NCBI GenBank assembly: GCA_003449495.1
Contig: DMHJ01000150.1
Location: 1-12,762, forward strand
Length of the DNA: 12,762 nt
DNA from: Clostridiales bacterium UBA8153
GTDB lineage: Bacteria; Bacillota; Sulfobacillia; UBA8153
Direction: 5' to 3'
Made by a program: the position numbers and the translations under genes. Below, piece after piece: positions 12,644 through 12,762 of the stretch; position 1 is the stretch's first letter; each line of letters opens with the position of its first letter. A model generated the notes under the pieces. It did not search any database. It saw nothing but the letters and a program-made list of their open reading frames with translations, and was not told the DNA's origin.

Positions 12644-12762
12644 GTGGTGCCCTGCTTGGCCACCGTCTTGCCACCTAGGATGGCCAGCTGAGGGGCTATG
12701 AACGAGGTTCTCTTCCCACCCCTGGCCACCTTCAAGCGACTATTTCGCCTTCGACCTCCGCC
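12644..12762. other. Unassigned right-edge segment beyond the CRISPR-like repeat
   Basis: No repeat copy or recognisable gene is seen here. On the minus strand one frame is open across the whole segment and on through the repeat (it includes QLAILGGKTVAKQG); another ends with AEVEGEIVA and a TGA at 12732-12734, which could be the tail of a gene lying mainly outside the window. Neither can be assigned from so little sequence. Confidence 0.3.

Noticed and set aside
12595..12762. A full CRISPR array at the right end.
   Set aside because: Only one repeat is present. The expected next copy after a 34-37-base spacer on either side is absent.

Overview
The window looks like chromosomal DNA from a GC-rich anaerobic member of the Bacillota, of the kind related to Moorella, Desulfotomaculum or Symbiobacterium. 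The grounds are high GC, strong GGAGG-type ribosome binding sites, frequent GTG and TTG starts, tightly overlapping operons, and an HndABC-type [FeFe] hydrogenase locus. The genus assignment is inference.

Positions 1-5638 (minus strand, read right to left) form one long hydrogenase operon. From its 5' end it encodes an ECF-S-like membrane protein, an RsbW-type ATPase, a putative sensory [FeFe] hydrogenase with a C-terminal FeS domain, a DRTGG-domain protein, a PHP-domain phosphoesterase-like protein, a NuoE/HndA-like subunit, a second histidine-kinase-type ATPase with no phosphoacceptor domain, an HndB-like protein, and a NuoF/HndC-like subunit cut by the window edge. The catalytic HndD-type subunit is expected beyond position 1. 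Sensor-like and signalling genes thus lie in the same transcription unit as a flavin-based NAD(P)-linked, possibly electron-bifurcating hydrogenase. The simplest reading is a module that senses H2 or redox state and adjusts hydrogen metabolism. This is the most interesting system in the window.

Positions 5639-5989 are an intergenic divide: an AT-rich block (about 5641-5800) with promoter-like elements on both strands and a small dyad, then a GC-rich stretch leading to an MFS gene. Positions 5990-7300 (plus) encode the MFS transporter. Positions 7424-9022 (plus) encode an unusual composite protein: HD phosphohydrolase, thioredoxin-like segment and GNAT-like domain. A good ribosome binding site and in-frame ATG sit exactly at the HD/C-terminal junction.

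Positions 9121-12458 (minus) form a pantothenate operon: a Rossmann/DUF2520 protein, panB, panC, then a TlyA-family rRNA methyltransferase, all overlapping. The DUF2520 protein is a candidate for the ketopantoate-reducing step, since no panE is seen here. The operon has a good sigma-A-like promoter and a perfect 8-bp leader hairpin next to the first ribosome binding site.

About 30 bases upstream of that promoter, at 12612-12643, lies one isolated copy of a type I-C-like CRISPR repeat. The remaining ~120 bases to the edge hold no second repeat and no assignable gene.
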